64,000 nucleotides of DNA from G963662605 sp963662605 (GCA_963662605.1 OY759785.1:1302001-1366000), one strand, 5' to 3'; shown: positions 1 through 9,023, counted from the stretch's first letter. A program made the numbers and translations. The notes: a model not told the origin generated them from the letters alone.

Positions 1-1
1 A

Positions 2-628
2 ACGTTGAGCAGAAAGAATATTGATAATCCGCAATTCCCGTCAATAGGTTCATCGTTATCATTGGATGCCGAAATTTCGGGCGGTCCATTTTTACCGGGC
101 GATGTAGATTATTTCAAGGTTGATTTTAAAACCGAATGGTACAAAAGGTTATTCAGAACGAATAGAATTACTTTGTATACTTTGACGGATGTCGCTTGTA
201 TCGGCGAGCTTAAATCGAATACTCCTATCAACCCGTTTGAATATTTTTACATGGGCGGTAACGGATTAACGATTTCTACTATTCCTTTGCGCGGATATGA
301 CGACAGAACAGTCGGCCCTGTTAATAACAGTGGCGACGTATACGGCGGAAAAGTTGCAATCCATTACTGCGCGGAGTTACGTTTCGCGGCTTTAACTGAG
401 CCGATGCCGTTATATTTTCTTGTTTTTGCAGAAGCCGGCAACACGTTTAAAGATATTGCAACTACTAACGCGTTTGATTTACGCCGCTCCGTCGGTGTCG
501 GCGCAAGAATTATGATTAATCCGATTGGCTTAGTCGGATTTGACATGGGCTATGGCTTTGATAGAAAAGCCGTAGACGGAAAAGATCCGAGCTGGGTATT
601 CCACTTCCAATTTGGTAAAGGTTTTTAA
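2..628 (+). CDS. bamA: Outer membrane assembly factor BamA, C-terminal part (partial)
   Basis: The frame is open to the left window edge, so only the last ~208 residues of the beta-barrel are visible; the TTG at 5 is not a real start. The fragment contains an LRGYDD stretch matching the conserved (V/L)RG(F/Y) loop-6 motif of the Omp85/BamA family, followed by alternating strands (ELRFAAL, LYFLVFAEAG, GVGARIMI) and a terminal phenylalanine (FGKGF), the usual signal for barrel insertion. BamA folds and inserts outer-membrane beta-barrel proteins. Two Skp/OmpH periplasmic chaperone genes and lpxD follow, the classical bamA-skp-lpxD order of Gram-negative bacteria. The POTRA domains lie outside the window. 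Confidence 0.9.
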   Translation, partial: TLSRKNIDNPQFPSIGSSLSLDAEISGGPFLPGDVDYFKVDFKTEWYKRLFRTNRITLYTLTDVACIGELKSNTPINPFEYFYMGGNGLTISTIPLRGYDDRTVGPVNNSGDVYGGKVAIHYCAELRFAALTEPMPLYFLVFAEAGNTFKDIATTNAFDLRRSVGVGARIMINPIGLVGFDMGYGFDRKAVDGKDPSWVFHFQFGKGF

Positions 629-661
629 TTTTTATTTCTTAAACATATAAAAGGCAATACA

Positions 662-1216
662 GTGAAAAAATATTTCATTTTGTTTTCTTTCGTTCTCCTT
701 GCTACACTTACCTTCGGGCAAGGTCAACCGCAGGCTCAGGCTCCCGCAGCAACATTAAAAATAGGCTATGTTGATTCAGAAGTAATTCTCGAACAAATGC
801 CTGAATATATCAAAGCTCAGGGCGACTTGCAGCAATTTGAAAAAACCTGGACCGATACTTTGAACTTAATGACCCAGGCTTATCAGAAGGCTATTGCCGA
901 TTATAAAAAGACAGCAGCAACAATGCCTGATAAGAAAAAAGCTGAAGCTGAAGGTAAAATTGCAGCTCAGGAACAGGCTATACAGGAACTGAACAAAGAT
1001 AAATTTGCTCAGGGAACCGGCGAATATTATAAAAGATATGAGCAATTATTAAAGCCGATCAAGGAAAAACTTGTTAAAGGAATTGAAGCAGTTGCAAAAG
1101 ATGAAGCCATGCAGTATATTTTCAACAAACCTGCTGATGCTCTCTTGATTCCTTACGCAGATGTTAATTATGATGTTACTTATAAAGTACTTGATAAATT
1201 GAAACGCGGTAAATAA
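662..1216 (+). CDS. Skp/OmpH family periplasmic chaperone (first copy)
   Basis: 184 residues starting at a GTG codon 33 nt after bamA; no better start exists upstream. A Sec signal peptide (MKKYFILFSFVLLATLTFGQ) is followed by the family opener KIGYVDSEVILEQMPEY, a charged helical region (residues ~60-125, rich in K, A, E and Q) expected to form the coiled-coil tentacle, and a C-terminal segment that returns to the trimerisation core. Skp shields unfolded outer-membrane proteins in the periplasm and hands them to BamA. It lies next to a second family member, so the pair is a tandem paralogue set. Confidence 0.88.
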   Translation: MKKYFILFSFVLLATLTFGQGQPQAQAPAATLKIGYVDSEVILEQMPEYIKAQGDLQQFEKTWTDTLNLMTQAYQKAIADYKKTAATMPDKKKAEAEGKIAAQEQAIQELNKDKFAQGTGEYYKRYEQLLKPIKEKLVKGIEAVAKDEAMQYIFNKPADALLIPYADVNYDVTYKVLDKLKRGK

Positions 1217-1275
1217 TTTTTACTGTTTAAATAAGACCATGTTTGTTTGATTACTGCTGAGGCAGAGAGGTATCT

Positions 1276-1920
1276 ATGAAGAAGTCATTTGTTGTTTTTA
1301 CACTATTGCTCCTGTTTTTAACGGGAAAAGGATTTTCTCAGTCGAAGATCGGCTATGTTGATTCTGATGCAATTATGGATCAGCTGTCCGATGCTCAGGA
1401 TGCGAGACAACAACTTGATGCCTTGATTCAGGACTGGCAAGGCGAGCTTTCCAAATTGGAAGGTGACTGGAAAACGAAATATAATGATTACGAGAAACGT
1501 AAATTGATCATGACTGATCAGACCCGGATTGAAACGGAATCCGAACTGACCAAAATGGAACAAAAGATTACCGATTATCGCGAAAAGAAATTCGGTACCA
1601 ACGGGGAATTGTTCCAGAAGCAAGATGAGTTTATGAAACCCGTACAGAATAAAGTCTTTACAGCAATTAAAAAAGTTGCTGATAAAGAAGATTATGATTT
1701 CGTGTTCGATCGCAGCGGCGGAGTTCTGATGCTTTTTGCTAAAGACAAATATGACATTACAAATCTGGTCCTGAAAGAACTTAATGTTACATCAACCAAT
1801 AAACAGGGTGTGAAGCAGGGCAGCGGTGATACAAATCCAAATACACCGCCAAACCAACAAACCCCACCAACCCAGCAGACACCGGCAAGAGGTAAGGATG
1901 ACAAAAACAATCCGGATTAA
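1276..1920 (+). CDS. Skp/OmpH family periplasmic chaperone (second copy)
   Basis: 214 residues with a signal peptide of ~21 residues (cleavage near GFSQ-SKIGYVDSD), the OmpH opener KIGYVDSDAIMDQL, a central charged coiled coil (~45-125) and the conserved YDFVFDRSGGVLMLF core strand. It differs from its upstream neighbour by a low-complexity Pro/Gln/Thr/Asn tail from ~residue 178. The coding sequence of that tail overlaps the start of lpxD by 23 nt in another frame, suggesting translational coupling. The role is presumed periplasmic chaperoning of outer-membrane proteins. Confidence 0.88.
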   Translation: MKKSFVVFTLLLLFLTGKGFSQSKIGYVDSDAIMDQLSDAQDARQQLDALIQDWQGELSKLEGDWKTKYNDYEKRKLIMTDQTRIETESELTKMEQKITDYREKKFGTNGELFQKQDEFMKPVQNKVFTAIKKVADKEDYDFVFDRSGGVLMLFAKDKYDITNLVLKELNVTSTNKQGVKQGSGDTNPNTPPNQQTPPTQQTPARGKDDKNNPD

Positions 1921-2953
1921 AGAAGCAGCTGAACTTGTTGGCGGTACTATTACCGGCAATAGTGAAGCGGTAATTACAACTCTTAATAAGATTGAGGATG
2001 CCTGCGAAGGCGAATTAACCTTTCTTGGTGGCGCTTCTTACCAGAAGTTCTTTCAAACAACAAAAGCTACTGCAATTTTGGTCAAGCGGGATTTTGAAAA
2101 ATCCCGCTCTGACATTATCTACATCGAAGTAGATGACCCCGGTAAAGCTTTCCTCGTTATACTTGCAAACTATTTCAGCCCGGAATTTGTGCTGCACGGA
2201 ATAGATCCATCAGCTTCAATTCATCCGTCTGCGTTCATCGCTCCTAATGTTTGCATCGGCAAAAATGTGGTTATTGAAGAAGGTTGTGTAATCGGCAAAG
2301 GCACTAAAATTTTCCACAACACTGTAGTATTGCGAAATACCGTAATTGGTGATGATTGCTTAATATTTCAGAATGTAAGCCTTCGTGAGGATTCTGTGCT
2401 CGGTAACCGGGTTATTTTGCACCCGGGAGTCGTGATAGGTTCAGACGGATTCGGATTTGTGCCGGATCAAAAAGGAGTTTATCAAAAGATACCTCAAATC
2501 GGTAATGTTATTATTGAAGATGATGTTGAAATCGGTGCCAATACGACTATTGACAGAGCAGCTTTAGGACATACGATTATCAAGCGGGGAACAAAACTCG
2601 ATAACCTCGTGCAAATTGCGCACAATGTTTCGGTGGGCGAAGATACGGTCATGTCTGCTCAGGTTGGTATAGCGGGAAGTTCAAAGATAGGGAACCATTG
2701 TATTCTTGCGGGTCAGGTCGGCATAACGGGACACATCGTGATTGGAGATAACGTAGTTGTCGGTGCCCAGTCGGGTGTTCCGAAGTCACTACCGGAAGCC
2801 GGAACGTATTTTGGATATCCTGCAAAACCGCTAAATATAGCATTACGTACAGAAGGGCACATTCGAAACCTTGAAAAGTATGCCGCCCGTATTAAGAAGC
2901 TTGAAGATAAAATAGCAGAGTTAGAAAAACTTATTGAAAAAACACAGGGCTAA
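1898..2953 (+). CDS. lpxD: UDP-3-O-(3-hydroxyacyl)glucosamine N-acyltransferase LpxD
   Basis: Third step of lipid A synthesis: transfers a hydroxyacyl chain from ACP to the 2-amino group of UDP-3-O-acyl-glucosamine. The start was placed at the ATG at 1898 because AGAGGTAAGG lies directly upstream; the frame is open further up to 1826, but that part lies inside the preceding gene and looks like its low-complexity tail in another frame. The 351-residue product has an N-terminal uridine-binding domain (~1-100), then left-handed beta-helix hexapeptide repeats (~105-310), including the catalytic-His segment NLVQIAHNV, and a short C-terminal coiled coil. It overlaps the second skp gene by 23 nt and closes the bamA-skp-skp-lpxD unit. 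It meets truA tail to tail 4 nt downstream. Confidence 0.95.
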   Translation: MTKTIRIKEAAELVGGTITGNSEAVITTLNKIEDACEGELTFLGGASYQKFFQTTKATAILVKRDFEKSRSDIIYIEVDDPGKAFLVILANYFSPEFVLHGIDPSASIHPSAFIAPNVCIGKNVVIEEGCVIGKGTKIFHNTVVLRNTVIGDDCLIFQNVSLREDSVLGNRVILHPGVVIGSDGFGFVPDQKGVYQKIPQIGNVIIEDDVEIGANTTIDRAALGHTIIKRGTKLDNLVQIAHNVSVGEDTVMSAQVGIAGSSKIGNHCILAGQVGITGHIVIGDNVVVGAQSGVPKSLPEAGTYFGYPAKPLNIALRTEGHIRNLEKYAARIKKLEDKIAELEKLIEKTQG

Positions 2954-2957
2954 GTTT

Positions 2958-3758
2958 CTATAATAAGTTGATTGTTGGTTTAATCTCAATTTCAGCCGGA
3001 GTATCTTTGAAATACACGGTGTGAAGAAAAAGTCCGGACGGGGGAGCGGTAAGTTTTGCCGGTGCATCACTCTTATTAGCTATCAGGTAATTAATATCCC
3101 CATTTGACATTTTTCCTCTTCCCGATTCCACAAGCACTCCGACAATACGCCTGACCATTTTCCATAAGAAATGCGAAGCTTTTATGTGAATAAGAATAAT
3201 CGGGTCAAAATCCAGCACTTCTAATTTTTCAACATGTACTCTTGTCTCGTCATTCTCGATACCTTTATCAGTAAAAGAAACGAAATCATGAGCTCCTACA
3301 AATAGCTCGCCGGCGTTTTTCATGTTGTCAATATTCAGTTGGTCTTTAATCCACCAGGAAAATTCTTTACCGAACGCACTGCGTCGCCGGCTTATCTGAT
3401 AGATGTAACTGCGTGCAATGGCATCATGACGTGCATGAAAATTCTTCTGAGCGTGCTCAACCTTGAGAATATTAATTTCGGCAGGTAAGAGGTCGTTAAG
3501 TTTGAGCTGAAGTATGTCGGGATTCATCTTTGCATTTACTGCCAGATGAGCGACCTGCCCCAAAGCGTGGACGCCTTTGTCTGTCCGTCCGCTCCCCTGA
3601 ATATCAACGTACGAAGCCGGAAACACTTGTTTGGCGGCGTCAATGAGCAATCCCTGTACCGTACGGCCTCCGGGCTGCTTTTGCCAGCCTGCGTACTTGC
3701 CGCCGTTATATTCAAGTGTAAGTTTAAACTTATTGTTTAGCTGGACTGTTTTATGCAT
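2958..3758 (-). CDS. truA: tRNA pseudouridine(38-40) synthase TruA
   Basis: Converts U38-U40 of the anticodon arm of many tRNAs to pseudouridine. The catalytic Asp lies in GSGRTDKGVHALG; YNGGKYAGWQKQPGGRTVQG at the N-terminus and the SFTDKG and FLWKMVRRIVG segments are typical of the family. Length 266 residues from the ATG at 3758, which has an AAGAGA stretch upstream. A longer frame to 3794 exists but would put 12 extra basic residues inside queD, so the shorter start is preferred. It overlaps the 3' end of queD by 22 nt and is the last gene of the leftward marC-queE-queD-truA run, so two genes of preQ0/queuosine synthesis sit beside another tRNA-modification gene. Confidence 0.93.
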   Translation of the reverse strand: MHKTVQLNNKFKLTLEYNGGKYAGWQKQPGGRTVQGLLIDAAKQVFPASYVDIQGSGRTDKGVHALGQVAHLAVNAKMNPDILQLKLNDLLPAEINILKVEHAQKNFHARHDAIARSYIYQISRRRSAFGKEFSWWIKDQLNIDNMKNAGELFVGAHDFVSFTDKGIENDETRVHVEKLEVLDFDPIILIHIKASHFLWKMVRRIVGVLVESGRGKMSNGDINYLIANKSDAPAKLTAPPSGLFLHTVYFKDTPAEIEIKPTINLL

Positions 3759-4162
3759 CTGGTTTCTCTTGCGTAAGAATCTTTTGTTTCGCAAATAGTG
3801 ACTGTAACAGCCGAAACCTGCGATGGCAGGCCGCTTGCTGTTATTCGGTCAAGGAAGTACTTGCAAATATTTTCCGCTGTTGAATGTGCGTCATGTACGA
3901 TCATCTTTGAATTAAGCTTTTGCAAAGCTTCAATTAGTGCGGCATCATCTTTATGCACCATAAAGCCGTGATCCAGGCTTTCAATTATGGGCTGAACAAT
4001 CAGTTTTAAATCGTAATAGTCCAATAATATTCCGTTTGCATCAACTTCGCCGTCAAGTTCAATGATTGCTTTGTACGAATGACCGTGCAAGTTGACACAT
4101 TTACCATTGTGGAAGGGGAGCCGGTGTCCCATTTCCCAGTTAAATTCTTTAGCTATCTTCAT
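3737..4162 (-). CDS. queD: 6-carboxy-5,6,7,8-tetrahydropterin synthase QueD
   Basis: Second step of 7-deazaguanine (preQ0/queuosine) synthesis: converts 7,8-dihydroneopterin triphosphate to 6-carboxytetrahydropterin. 141 residues, the usual size. The HRLPFHNGKCVNLHGHSY segment near the N-terminus carries the zinc-binding histidines and the catalytic Cys; SLDHGFMV and the TVTICET glutamate segment complete the PTPS/QueD active site. It starts immediately after the queE stop codon (adjacent, no gap), consistent with a co-translated pair whose products act consecutively. queC and queF are not in the window. Confidence 0.93.
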   Translation of the reverse strand: MKIAKEFNWEMGHRLPFHNGKCVNLHGHSYKAIIELDGEVDANGILLDYYDLKLIVQPIIESLDHGFMVHKDDAALIEALQKLNSKMIVHDAHSTAENICKYFLDRITASGLPSQVSAVTVTICETKDSYARETRCIKQSS

Positions 4163-4807
4163 TTATACTCCTCGTGTGTCCGGTGACCAGATGTATTTGT
4201 GCATCTGTAATTGAAACCGGACATTCAGGTTATCTTGTAATATCCAATTTGTTAAATCTTTTAGTTCAATTGCTCCAAAGACCGGAGAAAAAAGCACATG
4301 GCATTTTTCAGTCAATGAATACGCGTCCAAAATATTTTTTGCCCATTCGTAATCCTCTTTACAACCGATAACGAATTTGACTTCATCAGTTGATTTCAGC
4401 ACCGGAATATTTTCGTAGTAGTTTTTCCGTTCCATCTTGCTTGACGGGCACTTCAAATCCATGATGATCTTTACGCGATTATCAACATCCGCGATTGGTA
4501 AACTTCCGCCTGTTTCAAGCAGTACGGTGTATCCGGAATCAGCGAGTTTGGACATCAGTTCAAGCGATGCTTTCTGCATCAACGGCTCGCCGCCGGTAAC
4601 TTCGACAAGTTTTGTTTTATAATTAGCAGCCACACTCATGATCTCATCAATGGTCATTTCGCTGCCTTCATTAAAGGCGTACTCTGTGTCACAATATGAG
4701 CATCGTAAATTGCAATACGTCAAACGGATAAATATGCACGGCAGACCCGCGAATGTGCTCTCACCCTGAATAGAGTGAAATATCTCATTGGTGGTTAATG
4801 AACTCAT
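4163..4807 (-). CDS. queE: 7-carboxy-7-deazaguanine synthase QueE (radical SAM)
   Basis: Radical S-adenosylmethionine enzyme that rearranges 6-carboxytetrahydropterin to 7-carboxy-7-deazaguanine. Seen in the sequence: the N-terminal EIFHSIQGES substrate segment, the CX3CX2C iron-sulfur motif in CNLRCSYCDTEYAF (residues ~32-45), and VTGGEPLMQ, the SAM-binding GGE motif. 214 residues, typical for the short QueE family. Its ATG overlaps the marC stop by 4 nt, and queD begins directly after its own stop, so the three genes are likely one transcript. Confidence 0.93.
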   Translation of the reverse strand: MSSLTTNEIFHSIQGESTFAGLPCIFIRLTYCNLRCSYCDTEYAFNEGSEMTIDEIMSVAANYKTKLVEVTGGEPLMQKASLELMSKLADSGYTVLLETGGSLPIADVDNRVKIIMDLKCPSSKMERKNYYENIPVLKSTDEVKFVIGCKEDYEWAKNILDAYSLTEKCHVLFSPVFGAIELKDLTNWILQDNLNVRFQLQMHKYIWSPDTRGV

Positions 4808-5403
4808 TTGCCTGCGGTGAAATGGAGAATGCTGTTTGAAATGCCTTCACGCATCATCATAACGGCAATTGCAGCAAGTAACAGAGATGCGATTTTTGCG
4901 AATGCTTTGGTTCCGCCAATTCCCATTACCTGAATAACAAAGCGGGAATAATACAGGATAAACCAAACAAAAATAAAGTTGATGAGCATTGAAGCGATCG
5001 TAGGAATAAAACCATACTTATCAACAAGAATAAGAATGGTTGTCAATGCTGCGGGGCCGATAATCAGCGGAATTCCAAGCGGAACGATGCCGATTTTAGC
5101 GTCGGGTTTTTTTCTCTCGTCGGATGAAAACAGAATGTCGCTGATTGAAAGAATAAGCAGAATGATACCTCCGGCAATGCGGAAATCATCCACCGTAATA
5201 CCGATGAATTTCAATATCAGTTTGCCGCCAAAAAGGAATATAATGGCAATTACAAATGCGGCAAACACTGCTTCAATGAGCAGTCGCTTTTTGTCTTTTT
5301 CGGAAAAATCTTCGGTAAGTCCTAAAAAAATAGGGACAGTGCCTATCACATCAATAGCAACAAAAAGAGGAATAAACGAAAGCAGAAAATTATCGAAACT
5401 CAC
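4804..5403 (-). CDS. MarC family integral membrane protein
   Basis: 199 residues with six predicted hydrophobic spans and the family pattern FIPLFVAIDVIGTVPIFLGL at the N-terminus and FGGKLILKFIGITVDDFRIAGG in the middle, followed by PLGIPLIIGPAAL. MarC/UPF0056 proteins are inner-membrane proteins with no established transport substrate; the old link to multiple antibiotic resistance has not held up. It is the promoter-proximal gene of the leftward marC-queE-queD-truA cluster and overlaps queE by 4 nt. The link to queuosine synthesis seems to be one of co-transcription only. Confidence 0.88.
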   Translation of the reverse strand: MSFDNFLLSFIPLFVAIDVIGTVPIFLGLTEDFSEKDKKRLLIEAVFAAFVIAIIFLFGGKLILKFIGITVDDFRIAGGIILLILSISDILFSSDERKKPDAKIGIVPLGIPLIIGPAALTTILILVDKYGFIPTIASMLINFIFVWFILYYSRFVIQVMGIGGTKAFAKIASLLLAAIAVMMMREGISNSILHFTAGK

Positions 5404-5497
5404 ATCAAACCCAAAAAATGTCGTATAACGTGTTGAAACAGACCTGTCGAAAGCAGTTATTGAGGAAGTACATACTTCCCGAATCGGAAAATTAGTG

Positions 5498-5572
5498 TCG
5501 GGGTGATAGGATTCGAACCTACGACCTCTTCGTCCCGAACGAAGCGCGCTAGCCGGGCTGCGCTACACCCCG
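5498..5572 (-). tRNA. tRNA-Pro (anticodon CGG)
   Basis: Reading the minus strand, a full cloverleaf can be folded: the acceptor CGGGGTG pairs with CACCCCG, the D-arm is GCGCAGCCCGGCTAGCGC, the anticodon arm CTTCG-TTCGGGA-CGAAG gives anticodon CGG, and the T-arm carries GGTTCGAATCC. It closely resembles bacterial tRNA-Pro(CGG). The 3' CCA is not encoded (AC follows the discriminator base). Confidence 0.95.
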
Positions 5573-5649
5573 AAATTTAGCTTACTAATATACCGAAAAA
5601 ACGGTTGAAAGCAAAGAGTATGGGCGTATTTAATCTGAAAAACGCTTTT

Positions 5650-7278
5650 CTAAAGTCCGAACAACATTCTAACAATAAACAACGCTCCTAAAACACCTGC
5701 AATATCGGCGAGTAAACCGGCGGCGAGGGCATGGCGTATCCGTTTGATATTAACGGCACCGAAATAGACTGCCAGTACGTAAAATGTGGTTTCGCTGCTG
5801 CCGTAGAATGTTGAGGTTAGTACACCGATAAATGAATCCGGTCCATGGACGGACATAATTTCCGCCATTACACCTAAAGCGCCGCTTCCTGAGAGGGGAC
5901 GCATCAAAGCCATAGGTAATGCCTCGGCTGGCATTCCAATGGGGTCTGTGATGTGTCTAAAGCCGTAAATAAGCCAATCCATCGCTCCACCCGACCTGAA
6001 TATGCCGATAGCAACAAGCATGGCTACCAGATAGGGGATAATTCTTATAGCGATGTTAAAACCTTCCTTCGCGCCTTCAATGAATTTCTCATAGACCTTG
6101 ACCTTTTTCAGCATCCCGTAGCCGATGAAAAACAGAATAAGGAAAGGTATGGCGAAGATGCTTACTAATTGAAGCACTTCTTTTAATGAGTTAGAGTTTG
6201 AACCGGCAGCTGATTTCATTGAAATCAATCCGGTAGCGACCAGAATAAATGGAATGGAAATTATTCCGATGAAAACAACAAAACTTTTCCACTTTTCACT
6301 GAACAATGCCGAAAGCGATTTGCCCTTTAACGGGAAGTTCTCTAAAATTTTTGCGGATAAAATACCAACGATGGTCGCGCAAAAAGAACCGAACAGTGAA
6401 GTGCCGATGATGATTGCGGGTTGTGAACTTCCGGCAGTTGCACGCAAGGCGATCGCAGTTGCGGGAATCAATGTCATACCCGCGGTATTGATCGCGAGAA
6501 ATGTACACATCGCGTTGGTAGCCGTGCCCTTGTCTTTGTTTAAGGTATCAAGCTCTTCCATTGCTTTTAAACCGAATGGTGTCGCCGCGTTTCCTAATCC
6601 AAGTATATTGGCGGATATGTTCATCACGATTGAACCCATAGCAGGATGATCTGCGGGGACATCAGGAAAAAGAAATCTTGTTAATGGACGCAGCCCCTTA
6701 GATAAAAATCTGATGATACCGGCATCTTCGGCGATTTTCATAATACCGAGCCATAACGCCATTATGCCAATCAAGCCGAGGGCGATTTCAACAGCAGTTT
6801 CCGCGTAATGAAGTGCAGCAGAGGTAACGTCTTTCATTTTGACAAATGAGACTTCTTCAAAATACAAATTAGCGGATAATACGTTTTGCTGCGGATTGAA
6901 ACTTGATATTTCCAATTCACCGGTTATGTCGTTTTCTTTGCCGGAGGCTTTTGCAATTTCGGCTATCTTTGAAGGTGCATCACTGCCGATTACCCAGGAT
7001 ACCGGAATTCTCTTTGTGTGCTTTGATGTGTCTATCTGTGTCTGAAACATTAAATCACTACCGGCCTGTTCGTTAAAGTGTCCGGCATATTCAGCCTGGT
7101 GAATGATAATGCTCGCATCGGCCTTTTTTTGCAATGCGGTAGTACCGGCTTTGAGCACTATGGTAACAGGTATCGGTGTTCCGTTTTTATACGGGTCGTG
7201 CATTTTGTTCTGAATATCCGTCGTCAGGGCGGCGGCTAATCCCAGAATAATCAGTGCGGTCCAGACATAGTTTAGCAT
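5650..7278 (-). CDS. SpmA-SpmB fused nucleoside-recognition (Gate) domain membrane protein
   Basis: 542 residues joining two Gate domains that in Firmicutes are separate spore maturation proteins. The N-terminus MLNYVWTALIILGL and segments such as AVEIALGLIGIMALWLGIMKIAEDAG and NISANILGLGNAATPFGLKAMEEL are SpmA-like. From ~residue 395, FIEGAKEGFNIAIRIIPYLVAMLVAIGI and RPLSGSGALGVMAE are SpmB-like, ending FYGSSETTFYVLAVYFGAVNIK. Between TM1 and the Gate core (residues ~25-150) is an extra soluble insert. Non-sporulating FCB bacteria commonly carry this fusion; the transported or sensed ligand is unknown. Monocistronic, beside tRNA-Pro. Confidence 0.85.
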   Translation of the reverse strand: MLNYVWTALIILGLAAALTTDIQNKMHDPYKNGTPIPVTIVLKAGTTALQKKADASIIIHQAEYAGHFNEQAGSDLMFQTQIDTSKHTKRIPVSWVIGSDAPSKIAEIAKASGKENDITGELEISSFNPQQNVLSANLYFEEVSFVKMKDVTSAALHYAETAVEIALGLIGIMALWLGIMKIAEDAGIIRFLSKGLRPLTRFLFPDVPADHPAMGSIVMNISANILGLGNAATPFGLKAMEELDTLNKDKGTATNAMCTFLAINTAGMTLIPATAIALRATAGSSQPAIIIGTSLFGSFCATIVGILSAKILENFPLKGKSLSALFSEKWKSFVVFIGIISIPFILVATGLISMKSAAGSNSNSLKEVLQLVSIFAIPFLILFFIGYGMLKKVKVYEKFIEGAKEGFNIAIRIIPYLVAMLVAIGIFRSGGAMDWLIYGFRHITDPIGMPAEALPMALMRPLSGSGALGVMAEIMSVHGPDSFIGVLTSTFYGSSETTFYVLAVYFGAVNIKRIRHALAAGLLADIAGVLGALFIVRMLFGL

Positions 7279-7483
7279 GAGACAATCCGCGGATAATAAA
7301 TATTGGTTTGGTAAAACAAACGTAAATTCATTTTACCAAAATAATGGATTTCCTGATTATGTGTGGGAAAAAACGCTCCGGGTTTACAATTTATTAACCG
7401 ATATTTCACTTTTAATTGTCTCGTGAACCGAGTAATTTTCATCTGTTCGTAATGTACTTTAAACACACGATTGGGAAAATAAC

Positions 7484-7996
7484 ATGAAAAAAAATGTTTA
7501 TAGAAAAGTAGAAGATTTTCTGAATGTTTGGGAATATGAATCCCAGATGACACTCAAGATGTTCGCTAACCTCACCGATGAATCATTATTGCAAAAAGCA
7601 GTTCCTGAAGGCAGAGCGATGGGTATGCTTGCATGGCACATTGTACTTTCAGTAGGGGAAATGATGAGTAAAACCGGACTGAAACCCGATTGTCCTGCCG
7701 AAGATGTTCCTGCACCAAAGAGTGCTAAGGAAATATATGCGACTTATAAAAAAGCTTCAGAGTCGGTTTATTCGCAAATAAAATCTGAATGGACTGACGC
7801 TACTTTGGAAGAAGAGGACAACATGTATGGTGAGTTGTGGAAAAAAGGCGCCACAATACATGCCCTGATTACCCATCAGGCACATCATCGCGGACAGCTT
7901 ACCGTGTACATGAGAATAGCCGGATTATCCGTGCCGGGTGCCTATGGCCCTTCACGCGAGGAATGGGCGACGTTCGGAATGACTGCTCCGGAATAA
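7484..7996 (+). CDS. DinB/YfiT-like putative metal-dependent enzyme
   Basis: 170 residues with the four-helix-bundle DinB superfamily pattern. The metal-ligand histidines are placed as in the family: one in GMLAWHIVLSVGEM (residue ~50) and a second cluster in ITHQAHHRGQLTVYMRIAG (~130-145), the typical HxxxHRGQ signature. These proteins are predicted metal-dependent hydrolases or thiol transferases; substrates are mostly unknown. It stands alone between an AT-rich upstream region and a 230-nt gap before the SDR gene, so no operon context helps assign a substrate. Confidence 0.85.
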   Translation: MKKNVYRKVEDFLNVWEYESQMTLKMFANLTDESLLQKAVPEGRAMGMLAWHIVLSVGEMMSKTGLKPDCPAEDVPAPKSAKEIYATYKKASESVYSQIKSEWTDATLEEEDNMYGELWKKGATIHALITHQAHHRGQLTVYMRIAGLSVPGAYGPSREEWATFGMTAPE

Positions 7997-8226
7997 TCTG
8001 CGGATTGTTTCTCTCTGCGGATACATTGAAGTAGACCAAGAATTTTACTAAATTGGTATATGAATTATGTCCGCTTCGAATCAGCGTTTCATGAGGTTTT
8101 TTAAGTAATCTTATGGGAATTTCTCCGGAATAAAGTTTGCTGAAATAATTTTATTCGTGATTAACTTAAATCCGTGAAAGATTTGTCCGGACAAAAATAT
8201 TTTTTCAAATTAATTTTAGAAGCACC

Positions 8227-8982
8227 ATGAGTAATATTTTTGATTTAACAGGAAAAGTTGCCATCGTTACCGGTGGAAGCACGGGGCTTGGACAAGGAAT
8301 GTCCAAAGGTCTTGCCGCGGCAGGGGCTAAAATAGTATTAGTTGATTATGTCTCTTCAGAAGAAACACAGAAGCAAATTATCGCGGCGGGCGGAGACGCA
8401 CATGTAATAGTTGCGGATTTGACCAAGAAGAGTGAAATTGAGAGAATTGTACCGGAAGCAGTTGCAAAATACGGAACCGTTGACATTCTGGTGAACAATG
8501 CTGGTATCATTCGCCGCACTCCGATTCTCGATTTTTCAGAGAAGGATTGGGATGATGTTATGAATCTCAATTCGAAAACTGTATTTCTTTTAAGTCAGGC
8601 AGCCGCAAAAGTAATGGTTGAAAAAGGCTATGGCAAAATCATCAACATTGCTTCGCTATTGAGCTTCCAGGGCGGTATCTGGGTGCCATCATATGCAGCA
8701 AGTAAGGGTGCGGTTGCACAGATAACAAAAGCATTCGCCAATGAGCTGGCTTCTAAAGGCCTGACCGTTAACGCTATTGCTCCGGGATATATGGTTACAA
8801 ACAACACAACCAATATCCGGGCAAACGAAGAGCGATTTAAATCCATTAGTGATAGAATTCCGGCAGGACGCTGGGGAACACCTGAAGATGTTGCAGGCCC
8901 ATGCGTTTTCTTAGCTTCACATGCTTCCGACTACTTGAACGGACACGTCCTTCTTGTTGACGGCGGCTGGATGGCCCGGTAA
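8227..8982 (+). CDS. kduD: KduD-like short-chain dehydrogenase (2-deoxy-D-gluconate 3-dehydrogenase type)
   Basis: 251 residues, classical SDR. The nucleotide-binding TGGSTGLGQG lies at residues ~15-24, NNAG at ~90, the catalytic Ser in the NIASLLSFQGG strand, and Tyr-Lys in YAASKGA (~157-163). The opening FDLTGKVAIVTGG and the IRRTPILDFSEKDWDDVMNL segment are characteristic of KduD enzymes, which interconvert ketodeoxyuronates in pectin and alginate uronate catabolism. Seen: a strong terminator follows immediately. Inference: a PL6 lyase of alginate-lyase type lies 2.4 kb downstream, so reduction of lyase-released unsaturated uronate (DEH reductase-like) is an alternative role to pectin-derived 5-keto-4-deoxyuronate. 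Other SDR substrates cannot be excluded. Confidence 0.8.
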   Translation: MSNIFDLTGKVAIVTGGSTGLGQGMSKGLAAAGAKIVLVDYVSSEETQKQIIAAGGDAHVIVADLTKKSEIERIVPEAVAKYGTVDILVNNAGIIRRTPILDFSEKDWDDVMNLNSKTVFLLSQAAAKVMVEKGYGKIINIASLLSFQGGIWVPSYAASKGAVAQITKAFANELASKGLTVNAIAPGYMVTNNTTNIRANEERFKSISDRIPAGRWGTPEDVAGPCVFLASHASDYLNGHVLLVDGGWMAR

Positions 8983-8991
8983 ATAGTTTTT

Positions 8992-9023
8992 AAGAGGCCG
9001 GATATTTTATTCGGCCTCTTTTG
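8992..9023 (+). terminator. Rho-independent terminator after the kduD-like gene
   Basis: Perfect 9-bp stem AAGAGGCCG / CGGCCTCTT with an 11-nt AT-rich loop followed by TTTGTT, 9 nt after the stop codon. Confidence 0.85.
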
